Of a DNA stretch of 64,000 bases, positions 21,420-33,516 are shown in pieces. Source of the DNA: Cladocopium goreaui. Lineage: Eukaryota > Sar > Dinophyceae > Suessiales > Symbiodiniaceae. The DNA is taken from the NCBI GenBank assembly GCA_947184155.2, contig CAMXCT020000132.1, positions 139,092 through 203,091 of the forward strand, in the 5' to 3' direction. How positions within the stretch are numbered: position 1 is the stretch's first letter; the number at the start of each line of letters is the position of its first letter. The notes below the pieces were generated by a model, which did not search any database, had not been told where the DNA came from, and saw nothing but the letters and a program-made list of their open reading frames with translations. Made by a program: the position numbers and the translations under genes.

Positions 21420-23960
21420 CGGCAGCCCTTAAATATATTATTATTTATTAATTATATTATATAATATTATATTTTAATATTTTATAATAATATATTTTAA
21501 TATTATATTATGATATTATAATATATTATATTATAATATAATTTAATATAATATATATTTTAAATATTTTATAATTTTTTTAATATTAAATTAAATTATA
21601 TTATATATCTTAAAATAATATAAAATATATTCTATTTTATTTTATATAATATTTTTTTAATTATATTATATATATGTATATTTATTTTATTATGAATTAT
21701 GGTAATATTGGAATAAATTATTTTATATTAGATTTTATTATAATATTTAATATATTATTAATATTTTTTAAATTAATTTATTATATTTATATATTTTATA
21801 TTTATTTAATATTGATGATTTATATTAATATAAAATAATATATATATTGTAATTAATATATATTATTTAAATATTATTTATTATATATTATTGATTTTCT
21901 TTATTATATAATAATAATATTATATAATATGGAGATGGCAATTTTAAGGATTGGAATTAAAAAATAATTTGGATTATTGTGATGTATGGATAGCAAAATG
22001 AATCAATTTTTGGATCGAAAGGTATTTGGAATTGTCTATTTTGAAATAATTGTGGTGATTGCAATGATCTTCTTATTTATAATTGTTTGATGTAGTGTGG
22101 TGTAGTTTATTTGTAGTTGTGATGATAGTGTAGTGGAATTGTAAGTATAGGATATTGTAATTATGGTAATATAATCATTATTCTAATTATAATTCGAATT
22201 GTGGTGTGGTGTAATTAGCATAGTGTAATGTAGTGTATTGTAGTTTTGTGTATTGTAGTGTAGTATGGAATAGTTTGGTCTAGTGTAGTGTAGTATAGAG
22301 TAGTGTAGTTGTAGTTGTAATGTAATGTAATTGGTGTAATTGTAATTATAGTTGTAGTTATGATAGTTGAGTTTAGTTTAATCTTGTTTAGTGTAGTGGA
22401 ATTAGTATAAATTAGTATAGTGTAGTTTAGTGGAGTGTAATGGGGTAAGGTTAATATAATTGAAGATATAATGTGGTGGGATGGAATTAGTGTAGTGTAG
22501 TGTAATGTAGTGTAGTAGTAATAATAATAGTAATAGTAATGATAATAGTTGTTGTTGTGGTAGTTGTTGTGGAATTGGTGTAGTGTAGTGCAATGAAAAT
22601 GTAAAATAATAGAGATTAAATATAATTTAGGTTAAATTTAATATTAAATATTATGAGATTTAATGTAATATAATATAATTTAAATTAAACAAAATATTGC
22701 ATTATATAATATATTAATATAATATAATATAATATAATAAATAATTTACAAGAATTTGCGCCAATCACATAGCACAACACTTACACCAAATATCAATAAT
22801 TTTCCGTCAGGAAAAAAAAATATTAACATACCGACGATTAAAGAAATTAATTCTGAACCAAATAATTAAAATATATCTATTTATTATATATTTAATATGC
22901 ATTTATTAATTAAAAATTAATAATTATATATCTATTTAAATAATTAAAATTATTATCCTCCGCATAGTATTTCCAATATACAAATTTAGATAAAATCGAT
23001 ATTATATTCTGAAGTAAGAAATAAAAGACGAATAAGGGAAATAAAAGAAACAATAAATAAAATATAAATAAATACAAATTTAATAAATAAATTTAAATAA
23101 AAATAAGATATAAAAACCGTAATAAACAAAAATATCTAAATATTAAAATTATCTAGGAAAAAAAAAACAATATAAACAGAAAAAACCACCAAATATAAAA
23201 TAATAAATCAAAATATTTTCAATTTCCTATATTTAAATCCCAAATTAAAACAAAAATTAATTCAAATATATTTTTACCAATTTCAAAATTTATAAATTAT
23301 TACCTAAATCCCACAATTCCAACAATATCATAAAATAACCTACCATTCTAAATCCAAAAAAAACATCCAATTATTACAATTTTCAAATAAATATAATCTA
23401 TTTATACCAAATATCAAAAAATATATCAATAAATTAAAAAAATTCAATTATCTAAACCTTTCCTCATAAATATATTACAATTTAACACAAAATCTTATAA
23501 TTAATAATAAAATATAATAAAATAATTATATTTAAATAACTATATTATTATATTAAAAACATATTTATATATATCAAATATATAAAACATATTTTATTTA
23601 TTTTATTTTATTCACATAAATTTTTGTAATAATTAAATTATATTAAAAATATAATTATTTTAAAAATTAAAATATTTAAATATTTTTTAATTATAATATA
23701 ATTTTGTATTTTTTATTTAAAAAATTTAATAATTATTATATTATATATATATATATTTATATTAATATTTATTATTATTATTTATATATATATATACATC
23801 AATTTATCCTAATCCAATTTATCTAAATTATTACATATATTTGTTTAATTTATAATAAATAAATAAATATTTCAAAAATCGTATAAATTTGAATATGAAT
23901 ATTGATGTTCAAGCATTTAAATATCAATATTGATGGTCGAAGGTTCAATATTTAAAATTT
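21420..23960. other. AT island with inverted G/C strand skew
   Basis: About 2.5 kb is extremely AT-rich, unlike the flanks. In 22081-22560 the plus strand has about 6 C against more than 100 G (TGTAGTGTAG-type sequence). In 23161-23520 it has about 1 G against more than 50 C (AAATCCCAAATT-type sequence). The switch lies near 22600-22800. No reading frame with protein character was seen. Confidence 0.85.
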
Positions 23961-24822
23961 ATTTCGAAGGTTTGAAAGTTTGCAGCTCACAGCTTAATTA
24001 TGTTTGCTGAATGTTGAAAGTTTGCTATCGAAGTTTCAAGGGTTGAATAGACACATACACTTCTTTTTTAAATATGTCTGCAAGGATTTATATCATTATA
24101 CCGTATACCCAAGCATAAGACCGGAAGGTTAGGACTGGAACGGAGAGTCAAACTATGGCCTGCGAAGTCTCATGGGAAGCTTTGCACTGCTCAGGCCGTG
24201 GGCTTCCTAATCTCACATATGCAAAACATCAAAACCACAGCCTAGGCTGGCTTCCGTAATTTGACATATATAATGTATAATTCGATATACTTCGTATATC
24301 TTTTTGACAATTTTAATCTGAATAACTATTGAGCCTGTTCATTCCAGTGTGAGAAAAAATCTGCTCGAAGAAACTGTTGTGCGAAATTCGTTTTGGCGTG
24401 GATCAAGTGATCTTCTCATACTAATGCATGAAATTGATTTAAATCGCACGAACAGAAGGACCCTGCAATGTGTTGCCAGCAAGTTCTGAGGGCCACACGC
24501 CAGTTGCAATGTCAGGGCTTCTCCGCTGCTGCCTTAGCCGAGGAAAACCGAGGAAATCTGTCTGGTCAAGCTATACCTACCAACGCACATTGCTATGTCC
24601 ATCCTGCAGTTTGCGCCATCCCAAGCCACCGACATGGATTTTCTTTGGACTCCCACCTTGGGGTTCAAACAGCTCAACTGTCAGCTTCCAACCGGGAGAG
24701 TAAGACCCAAAAGGTCAAGGAAAGAGGATCCTATGCTCATCACCGATTCCACTATGGTTCGGGCAAAAGGTGCTGTAAGAACCCAAATTCAAAGGCTAAA
24801 CTTGTCGATCGGACTTGTGTCT
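23961..24822. other. No supported gene
   Basis: Ordinary-composition DNA right of the AT island. Reading frames in three plus-strand phases overlap at 24468-24953, none with a recognisable domain, codon preference or splice support, so no gene is called. Confidence 0.4.
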
Positions 24823-24936
24823 CTAAGCAAGGGGCGTGCATCTCCAAGCATTCCTTCCCTTGGGCCACAGGGCACAGCTTCCAAGCAATGCCCACCACGC
24901 AGGTTTTGACACTTTTTGAATGGCAGATCCATCCTC
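24823..24936 (-). CDS. Possible terminal exon, product unknown
   Basis: After an acceptor TGTCAG at the right edge, the minus strand reads 37 codons and a stop in phase 0, beginning E-D-G-S-A-I-Q-K-V. No family was recognised. Plus-strand frames also stay open here, so the call rests only on the acceptor and on agreement with the minus-strand bias of the neighbouring genes. Confidence 0.25.
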   Translation of the reverse strand, partial: EDGSAIQKVSKPAWWALLGSCALWPKGRNAWRCTPLA

Positions 24937-25129
24937 CTGACACGCAAGACTAGGCGACCATGTCCAAATCAATTGATCAAAGAGAAATCAACTTTCAATA
25001 TGTTTCAAGTGTATTCAAGTGTCAAATTTACGGGAATCTATATAGAGAACTAGTATCAAACGCAAACCCAAAAATTACCTAAAACATCCTAAAATCTAGT
25101 CCATCATCAGCATCCTCCTCCTCATCATC

Positions 25130-25147
25130 CAAAACATCATCAAAACT

Positions 25148-25178
<31 letters not shown>

Positions 25179-25202
25179 GCATCATCATCATCATCATCGT
25201 CC
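25130..25202. repeat. (ATC)n microsatellite
   Basis: About 20 near-perfect ATC/TCA triplets. A minus-strand frame reads through it as poly-Met, an artefact of the repeat. Confidence 0.95.
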
Positions 25203-25645
25203 AATGTACATCTGTCTCCTGGCAGGTCGCAGGTGGAGAGATGGATGTTGAGGACAGGCAGTCACGGTTGTCCTTAGCTTCCACGGCGCATGATGCTGCG
25301 CCGTCTTGAAGCAAAAGTCTATGCAACCGGACATCTCTTTCATGAACTTTCTTCAAGCCCTTGATGCGACTTAGAATACAGGACATTACAAATTACAAAA
25401 GGATACAAGGCCATCACTTGACAGAATTTTGAGTCACCATTCTTCTAGGACCCTTGGCAGGTGTCCATGCACCAGCGTTGTGCCACCTCCCCTCACTATG
25501 CAACGTGAAACATCTAATCTCCCACGATCTATCATGCAGGCAGGTAATCTGGTGAAATCTGGATAATCTGGCGAAGTTTTGAGAAGGGTGGTCTTGAGAT
25601 GCCATCCCATCCGCAGCATCCTTCGCCTAGCATCGACGCTTTCGC

Positions 25646-26082
25646 TCAAACAGCACGACTGATCATCCGCATTGTCCACCTCGAGCGGAAGTGTGTATGG
25701 ATGGGTGCAGGATAGCCGCGCATCTTCTTGACCTCCTTGGCTTTCCAATCTTTCGCACAACTTTATGCTATTTTTCTAGCCTTTCAAATTAAATTTGCAC
25801 CATAAATATGACTCACAAAACATCACAAAACCAGAAGTGACAAAAACTGTCAATTTTGCAAACATCTTACAGGAACCTTACAATCACCCCCTATGTGGCA
25901 TCTATGTCAATACATGTCAATACCGGAAATCCAGTCGGAAAACGTCAACTTCGGATTCATAGCACCTGGCAAATGGAACCGGGTCTGTTTTGGAAGTGCA
26001 ACGCTTCCCAGGCCTTTTTGGGCAAGAAATGAAGAAGCACGTGCTTGTCTGGAACTGACTCCTTTGGGCTGTGCAAATGGAC
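25646..26082 (-). CDS. Two exons of an unrecognised gene, including its 3' end
   Basis: Exon 25966-26082 is 117 bp (39 codons, phase 0 to 0), bounded by GTCCAG on the acceptor side and CAG|GTGCTATG on the donor side. Its residues include VHLHSPKESVPDKHV and KKAWEALHFQNR. Exon 25646-25732 follows an acceptor AAGGAG, enters in phase 0 and gives 28 codons, VKKMRGYPAPIHTHF and on, before a TGA. The phases match. The 5' exons were not found. Two other minus frames overlap the second exon and would give a different C-terminus. No domain was recognised. It lies in the same direction as its neighbours. Confidence 0.5.
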
Positions 26083-26486
26083 CTGGACACACAGCACATC
26101 AAAGGGCTGATTTGACGCCAAGCTTGTTGCGCCCTGTTTCAAGACGCTGGAGGAAGCGGAAACGTACCGTACGGAAACATCCCAAAACTATAAAGTCTTT
26201 CAACATCTACATGTCTGAGCCTGAACCAGCCTCACGCAAAAAAAAAAGGCTGGGTTAGCCGGTGGACTTCTGCTTCGGAAACTATGCTTCGACAACCAAG
26301 CACGATAAACTATGCTTCTGTCAGCATGCTTCTGAAACCATGCTTCCGAAACTATATTCTGGGCAACCATGTTTTGGCAACTAAGAAGAGGAAACTATGC
26401 TGTCGGAAACGAAGGAGATTGTCGGCAACCAGCAAAACAAGTCAAACTACATGGAAAATAAATGTCACACCCCGTGCTCAACTATT

Positions 26487-26870
26487 GGAAGGACAAAGCT
26501 GAATTGAGGAACACCATTGCGTGCAGGGCTTTGGGGGGAGGAGGTTTAAAACATGACTTGGAATCGTGATGAGAACTCATGGAAGGACAAAGCTGAATTG
26601 AGGAACACCATTGCGTGCAGGGCTTTGGGGGGAAGTTTAAAAAATGACTTGGAATCGTGATGAGAACTCATGGAAGGACAAAGCTGAATTGAGGAACACC
26701 ATTGCGTGCAGGGCTTTGGGGGGAAGTTTAAAAAATGACTTGGAATCGTGATGAGAACTCATGGAAGGACAAAGCTGAATTGAGGAACACCATTGCGTGC
26801 AGGGCTTTGGGGGGAAGTTTAAAAAATGACTTGGAATCGTGATCAGAATTTTTGGAAGGGCTGTGAATTG
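26487..26870. repeat. Minisatellite, unit about 91-93 bp, four copies plus remnant
   Basis: The block GGAAGGACAAAGCTGAATTG through GACTTGGAATCGTGATGAGA starts at 26487, 26580, 26671 and 26761, then decays after 26850. The first unit has a 2-3 bp insertion in the G run. The frame of about 119 codons on the minus strand is a by-product. Confidence 0.92.
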
Positions 26871-26879
26871 AGGACTATT

Positions 26880-27524
26880 ATTGCATGTAGATGCATGTAG
26901 GACTTTGGCAGGTTTAAAAAATGATGTGGAATCAAGTACAATGCTCTTTTGTTTGCTGGGCCGTAGTTGCAACCCTTGGTTGCTGAAGCGAAACAAGGGT
27001 TGGTTGCCGAGCCGTGATTGCTGAGCCGTAGTTGCTGAGACGGTTTTTAACGGGGTTGGCCATCCAAGGCAAACTGTTCCATCATTATCCAGCGCTCCCT
27101 AGTGCCCCTTTCCGAACCCCTGTGCCTGGCCATGGCTAAGTTCAACTTGCTCCAGGGCCAGGGATGCCCAGTCCTCAACATTCGCCGAAGGTCAAGAGAA
27201 GGAAAGGGTAGCGTGCCACTAGTTCGGCACTTACTGCCTTGTCAAAATATTGCCAAAAAATGTTGAAATCATAAGATCAAATCATTTAAGAATATTTAAG
27301 ATCTTCCAAGCATCCCCTTTCACGCGGTGAAAATGAGTGGACGTGGTAAACGGAACCAAAGGCGTTGCCAATGGAGACGTGGCCTAACGGATGCATAGGG
27401 TTCGTCAGATTGACGCAGATTGAAATGGGGCAAAGACTGGCGAAGAGACAACCAGACTCAAGCGACATCGATCACAGCAGCTTGAGAATAGCTACGAGAT
27501 CTACGAGTAGTATTAAAGGCACGC
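26880..27524. other. No supported gene
   Basis: Contains loose repeats of GTTGCTGAGCCG type at 26960-27045. Overlapping short frames at 27286-27559 occur on both strands and none is decisive. Confidence 0.4.
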
Positions 27525-27611
27525 TCAGTTCACCAAGTAATACCAAGTCGCAGTGTTGAAGACGTCAACACGCTGAAAAGCGGTGTCTGGATTTTCTTCA
27601 CACTCCCTCGC
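27525..27611 (-). CDS. Terminal exon, product unknown
   Basis: A pyrimidine-rich stretch and TGCTGTAG precede 28 codons plus TGA in phase 0, 87 bp in all. The reading begins ARECEENPDTAFQRV and ends in YYLVN. No family was recognised. It may be the 3' end of the gene that contains the zinc-motif exon at 28044-28114, but phases do not join directly, so at least one exon would lie between. Confidence 0.45.
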   Translation of the reverse strand, partial: ARECEENPDTAFQRVDVFNTATWYYLVN

Positions 27612-28043
27612 CTACAGCAAAAAGGTGGCGGAAAGTATGGGGCCGAAAAATACTTCTTTGGTGTCATCTTCGAGGGGGCGCAACCAAATTGCAAAACATC
27701 AGCAGCATCTCTTCTTGATGGGTACCAATGGGAAAGCTCTTCTGAACACCCTCTGAATTCAAGTGCAATGGAACAAATTTACCCATACTGAACACAGTAA
27801 TTACCCTTTTTTAACTAGTGTTGGTTCAGCTAGTTGGAAACATTTGCAACCACATCCTGCCAAGTCACCACAAACAAGACCACAGCACCACCCAATGAGT
27901 GGCCACAAGCAAAGGAAACCTCAAACGGAATTGGCATTGGAGGCCCAGGCCGCAACGTTAGATCCAATAATGGGAGGGATTTGCCAGCAGAATGCGTGTT
28001 GATGCGCATTGTTTGTTGTCGTATGTTGTCGGTAGATTCACAC

Positions 28044-28114
28044 CTGAAAGTTCAAACTCCAAAGAACACTCTCCGCATGCTGTACCTTCACACTTGCACG
28101 TGATGATGTGTGTC
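28044..28114 (-). CDS. Exon with a CxC...CxxC zinc motif, possibly RPB3-like
   Basis: This 71-bp exon (phase 2 in, phase 1 out) follows GACCGCAG and ends CTTTCAG|GTGTGAAT. It encodes ITCKCEGTACGECSLEFELS. The spacing C-x-C-x4-C-x2-C followed by S-x-EF-x-L recalls the zinc loop of RNA polymerase II subunit RPB3 (C-x-C-x3-C-x2-C, then CSVEF). That is a motif resemblance only. The flanking exons do not show the other RPB3 regions and the overlapping minus frames stay open. Alternative: an unrelated Cys-rich protein. Confidence 0.35.
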
Positions 28115-28569
28115 CTGCGGTCACAAGACCCGAAAGAGATCGAAAGAGAATGTTGGCCGAGATGCATATCTTCCAAAGCGGCTGCGAACGGCAAGATATT
28201 CTTTTAAGGCGCGTTCTGCTCTGGGTGGATCTAAGTTCCGCAGCATTCCACAGTCTGCGTTTCAAGCAACCCAAGCGACAACTGCAGTAGTAGGGAAAAT
28301 TGCGCATGGTTTTGAAATGTACTGAGTAAGAATGAGGGAAAACGAAAACAAAAAAACATTAGCAAGGCAACCCCCTTGGATCGTTGTTTGAGCAACGGCC
28401 ACTATGAACTGCTATGTGCTTTCCTTTCCCTCCATGGAAGGATATGGAAAGACAAACTAGCACCTGCTCTGTACTCATAACAATGGCCCCTCACGTCATT
28501 TCTTGCTGTGCTTTCATCCATTGCATTGCCCTAGGCTCCACATGTTTTTGCATTTGGACCTGGCCATAA

Positions 28570-28753
28570 TCATAATATGCAATAACGATCGACTAGTATC
28601 AAGAACTGCCTTTGCCGCTGGAACACGTCAAAACACAAGTTCTCTTGTTCCCATGCCAATATCTCAACAGTGCCCAAGCAATTGACAACCTGAAATTCCT
28701 GAAACATCTGAAACGCTGCAGGTTCTTCCTTGCCACATCTTGCCACCAAGAGG
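28570..28753 (-). CDS. Terminal exon, product unknown
   Basis: After ATACAG the minus strand reads one base, then 60 codons and a TGA (184 bp), including GKEEPAAFQMFQEFQ and CFDVFQRQRQFLI. Composition (Glu, Gln, Phe, charged residues) looks protein-like. No domain was recognised. Overlapping frames on both strands reach 100 codons, so the strand is inferred from the array. Confidence 0.4.
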
Positions 28754-28959
28754 CTGTATCCCAATATGAGGTGCATGTTGCTTCTCATGTCCTGAGGCCA
28801 GCCAGCAGCGGATCGGAATCACGACGGGTTGAATCACACGTGGTCCCGTGGTCCGTGGACAACTCCAAGACAGAGGGAACTCTTTTTGAAATACTGTGCG
28901 CGACACTGCAACACTTTCATACATTTTTATGTCGTTAAAGCGATGTATATTTTGTTGTG

Positions 28960-29720
28960 AATGCATATATATATATATATAACATCTACTACATTACATT
29001 CCATCGTATTGCATTAGGATTTAGATTATTTTAGATTAGACATGATTAGATTGCATTACACTTACCTTTGCTTTACATTATTACACTACACTACATTGCA
29101 TTGCACATTACATTATCATTACTACATTAGATTAGATTAGATTAGATTAGATAGATTAGATTAGATTAGATTAGATTAGATTTAGATTTAGATTAGATTA
29201 GATTAGATTAGATTACACAACATGCATAACATGCATGACATGCATAACATGCATGACATGCATGACATACAAAACATACATAGCATATATTACAAACATA
29301 AACATACAAATAACAATACATATAATACGTAGCAACACATACAATACCTACAATAGAAACAATACATAACAACACGTACAATCGTACAATCGTACAATAC
29401 AAACTTGACATGACAATACATAACAGTACATAACAATACATGACAATACATGACAATACATGACAATACATGACAATTCATGACAATACATTACAATACG
29501 TACAATACATGACAATGCGTGCAATACATGACAATACGTACAATGCTATACAATACAATGCAAGGCCATACATTACATTACATCACATTACATTACAATT
29601 AATTACATTTCATTACATTACATTACATGACATTACATACATGCGCGCTGTTAAGTGTTGTGCACTTCTAGGCAGTATAACTATATATCTTTGACTATAT
29701 GACTATGTATATATATAGAG
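28960..29720. repeat. Cluster of short tandem repeats
   Basis: In order: (TA)n at 28968-28981; GATTA pentamers at about 29125-29215; ACATGCATGAC units at 29217-29280; CAATACATGA units at 29400-29560; TTACAT units at 29565-29640; and a TATA/GAGA block at 29700-29730. No gene was seen. Confidence 0.9.
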
Positions 29721-29936
29721 AGAGTTATTCACACGTATACGTATGATATTGCTATCGCCACCTCTGCAACAAGATTCCTCGTGGGTGGTCCAACGGTTCA
29801 TGGATAGATCTGTTCCACGTACAGCTGCAAACAGCCGTCGTCGTCGGTGATCTACAAAGCATACCAGATCTAAACCTTGGTCACACCACCACAACACTTC
29901 CGAAAGCACGGACCTGGCAATGTGTGGCACTGTGCT

Positions 29937-30617
29937 TTAGTATCCAAGCTCTCCACTGGCGAATTCCACTTCCAATTGCCGGAGCACATGCTCATGACCC
30001 GGATATTCCCGAGCGGCTTTAGAAAGAATGGCCTGCCCACGTGAAACATCTTCTTCAGCCCTGATTGTAAAAAATTGGTCTAGAGTCCAAGAAGGGGCGC
30101 CGTTTATCTAAACCACTCTTAAATGAAAATATCTATATCCGTTATATCCGGCTATCTATTTTTCTTCCTTTCTCTAAAGAAGTATTTCCCTCTGTCTAGA
30201 TCTCTCCCCACCGCCATCGCCATCACGATTTATAATGAACATAAAAGGTATAAGTGATGTAAGCATATATATATTGCGTATATATAAATAATTATATATA
30301 TAATGGTTTGATAATATATATATATAATCCCATATTGTGCCTCGACTCGGCGCTTGCAGGTCCCTTCATCAATCTGAGACTTTCGTGGCCCTCGGCACCT
30401 AAGCAGTTTCAAACATCTGGTGGCCATGTCGCTGATGCCAATGGGGTGAAGGGGACACTGATCAAACTAATTGAGGAAGCGCCTGCCTTTCCTGGACAAA
30501 TGATACACCGCCATACACCGCCCCTCTATTTGCAAAGAAGCAGCGACAAGAATACTTCTGGACCACAACCTTATAGGCACTTCCGGGGTTGAAGGTGTGC
30601 GTCCAAATTTCAGCCCC
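29937..30617 (-). CDS. Last two exons of an unrecognised gene
   Basis: Exon 30487-30617 (131 bp) follows GCTCAG and ends GAAAG|GCAGGC, a GC donor. It reads GAEIWTHTFNPGSAYK, then CRCFFANRGAVYGG. Exon 29937-30060 (124 bp) follows ACAATCAG, completes the split Arg codon in the right phase and reads AEEDVSRGQAILSKAA to ELGY and a TAA. The exact phase fit across a GC-AG intron is the main support. No family was recognised. A plus-strand frame over 30308-30592 is the shadow of the first exon. Upstream exons were not located. Confidence 0.55.
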
Positions 30618-30699
30618 CTGAGCATGGTACTGCGGTCCCCATGCGGTATCGCGTGCATGGGAAGACCTGCCAAAATGGCCTGGCGAAGGGGTCTTGGTG

Positions 30700-33002
30700 A
30701 AGGGCCCCCATTTCATACTTCAAAGTGAATAGCCCTGCTCAATTCTTTGGCTGCGAGAACGCTTTACTGCAAAAGCTCCATCACGCTTAAAAAAAAGACA
30801 AGTAGGCAGGTTGAAAGTCGTGTCTGGATTCGAGGCATTGATGGCCCGAAGCCTGCAACTCCACAAAGCTTTCATCTGCAGTGCTGCAGTCATCTATCAT
30901 CGCGTCTACACAACGGGAACTCAAGGAAGAGCGAGGTTGTTCATGTTGCACTGCAGTTGCTGAATTGCTCAAAATTTGAGGATTCGCACCTTTCGCCGAT
31001 TTGATGCAGCTTTATTCTCTATTTTGACCGTGGCTGTAGCTGCAGGACTGGTCAGACTGGCTGTGTGGTGCATCAAGGTTTGTGCATGGTTGTGGTGCGA
31101 AAGTCCAAAGCCACGAGCCGCACCCTCTAACGAGCAATGACTATATGTTCGGAAATGTGCTTTGCAGACCCTTCATCCTAATTACCAGTTAGGGAGGACT
31201 TCTGAGCTCATGGGAAGCAAGTGCTCTTGATGCAATATGCCAGCAATTATTACATTCAGCACAGTTGTCAGAACTGTCCATATTATCCAGATTCAACCAT
31301 GACTATGACTATATGCATTATTAAATTCATCCATACTGCATATAAAATCATATAAACAAACCAATAGCCCCACCGTTCCAAACCCCAAAAGTGTGCAAAA
31401 CTGGCAAAATCAAAGAGGAAAAATGGCTGTAAACATCTGTAAACCCAAAAGCTGTGGGGCTGTCCCGCAAGTTTCAGTCCATCACAAATAAACTTTGACG
31501 GCTGCAGCTTGCTGGGCTTTTGCCATGGAATTTTCTCGCGGCTCATCTCATCTGCCTTCTGTGAGACCTCAGTTGAACCGGAAATGGCTGAAATGGAAGG
31601 GGATAACTCCCCTCGTCTATTGGATAATCCATAGCCCTAGCCAAATATCGGGTGTGAATTAGTCCTGAAATGTCAAGTCAACGCCAAAAGCCTGGGATGC
31701 ACTTGCAACCCCTGTTACAGAATTTTTGCCAACAACGCCAACCAGTGTCACAAAGTCCCCGGCTATTGCTCATTGAACTCATTTAACTGTGAGACTACGT
31801 CTGGTCCTTCTCATCAGGCTCACCTGAGGAATCGAGGCACATCATTTCATATCATGCGGTTCCATCCGGTTCCATCCGGTTCTGTCAGTCAATGCCTGTA
31901 CATGCCCATCACTTTGGTTGATATCAGAAGACATCAACTCCACTCCATCTTCCAGATTCTTCCAGATTCTTCCAGTAGAAGTCTTGGCTACCCGTCCAAA
32001 CCAAAGCAACACACGACTCGTTCCACTGGGCCGTCCTACCTTCGGACTCCTGAGGCCTGAAGCAGCTAGTGAATCCATCAGGCTGAAAAAGAACTAGAGC
32101 TCAACATCATTGGGAACATTTGGACAGTGAGAATATATCAGTCAATGCATGTCAAAGCATATATGCAAACATTATGCAAACATTTTATGCAAACTATGTG
32201 TACTGTATAACGTTGTATAACTGCCTTACAGTTCCACAATGCCCCCACAACAATCCAAAACATCACAAGCTCCATAGTAGTGATCCCCGCGCCTGCTTCC
32301 CAGGCTCTTGTCTAAGGAAACCTTGTGTCAGCTGCCAGAGGGAGATGCAAAAAGCTATCAGAAGAACCGGTACAGGATGGGAACACATGGCGCAAGGAAT
32401 CGGTCTGAAGGCACAAGCATGATCCAATCAACCATGATCTTGATGCAACCGAGAGTTATACGATATATATGTATATATATTATATGTATCCTATATATAT
32501 CTATATATTCTCTTTTGATATGCCGTCCAGGGGTTTGAACAATCAAAGTTCACCAGAAATAGTCCATGGATGTCCATGGGTGGATGATGCAAACACATGC
32601 AACCAATATCCCACTTCTCCTGCTGGAAGGCTCGCTGTTTTCCTCCAATGCCAAACCGCTAGGCATCACTGTGCGCAGAGGTCTCTCGATGGACTGGGTG
32701 GATCACGCCTACTCAACAAGAGAGAAAAACACTCACATACACATATTCATATCCAGTATACGTCTATATTCATCGTCTAATTATTTTCATATGCACATAT
32801 GCACAATTAAAAGCAATTCAAACGATATATAAAAAACGATATAAATTATTAATATATTATCTATCATTTTAATATGTTAATATCATATAACAAGCACAGC
32901 AGCAGCAACAACGACAACGAGGCAAACATTCAAGGGAATTCCGTCCATTGCTTTGATGTGCCCAGAATCGTTCACACTGGTTGGCACATGTTGGCACTAA
33001 GA
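30700..33002. other. No supported gene
   Basis: Only short overlapping frames on both strands. Local repeats include a triple TTCCAGATTC at 31950-31980, a repeated GGTTCCATCC at 31860-31880, and (TA)n at 32460-32515. Confidence 0.4.
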
Positions 33003-33516
33003 TCATCGCAGCTGCTGCTCATCCGATCCTGCCATCTCTGCAGCCAGTTGTTGGCTCACCAGGTCACAGAGTCTAGAACCAAACGCATCAGCGCCATCGA
33101 GGGCACTGAGAAGCTGTTCCTAAGAATCAGCGAAAACATGAAAACCACGGGCAAGTATACGTACGTATAATTAAGATATATTAAGATATCTTAAATTATA
33201 TTAAGATCACATTCACAACAAAACGACATCACGGAACAAATTGAAAGTAGAAGGCAGTCTTGAGAATTGTCCTGAGATGTTTTTCCGAATCACCCGTCGA
33301 TATCCTTCGGAAATATGCCGTCGATTGCAGTTGAGGTTCGAAGGATTCAAATGTTTGATCCTTCAGGCCTTCCTGAGAGTCCGTCATCACTCGAAAGCAG
33401 CTGCTATTGAGCGTTACCTCCACGGTACGACGGCTTGGCTGTCTCGACACTAATCGGAATTCTGTGACATCCTCTTTTGGAAGGACACGTAAGATCTCCA
33501 TCTCATGGAACATATC
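33003..33516 (-). CDS. Last two exons of an unrecognised gene
   Basis: Exon 33238-33516 follows CCAAG and is 93 codons in phase 0, DMFHEMEILRVLPKEDV and on, rich in charged residues. Its donor is probably TTT|GTTCCG, with ACT|GCCTTC the GC alternative. Exon 33003-33119 follows GATTCTTAG and is 38 codons, EQLLSALDGADAFGS to DEQQLR, then TGA. Both are phase 0, so they join cleanly. No domain was recognised. Exons near 33.8-34.0, 34.4-34.7 and 35.16-35.41 kb may belong to the same gene. Confidence 0.55.

Noticed and set aside
24468-24953. Plus-strand frame of 161 codons
   Set aside because: Three plus frames and one minus frame overlap here. No domain or splice site favours the plus strand, and all neighbouring genes are minus.
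27575-27775. Plus-strand reading with GGGKYGAEKYFFGV
   Set aside because: It looked protein-like, but the minus strand gives a phase-exact exon after a good acceptor at the same place. The plus reading is judged a shadow.
30308-30592. Plus-strand frame of 94 codons
   Set aside because: The minus-strand exon 30487-30617 joins 29937-30060 in phase, which explains the open frame.
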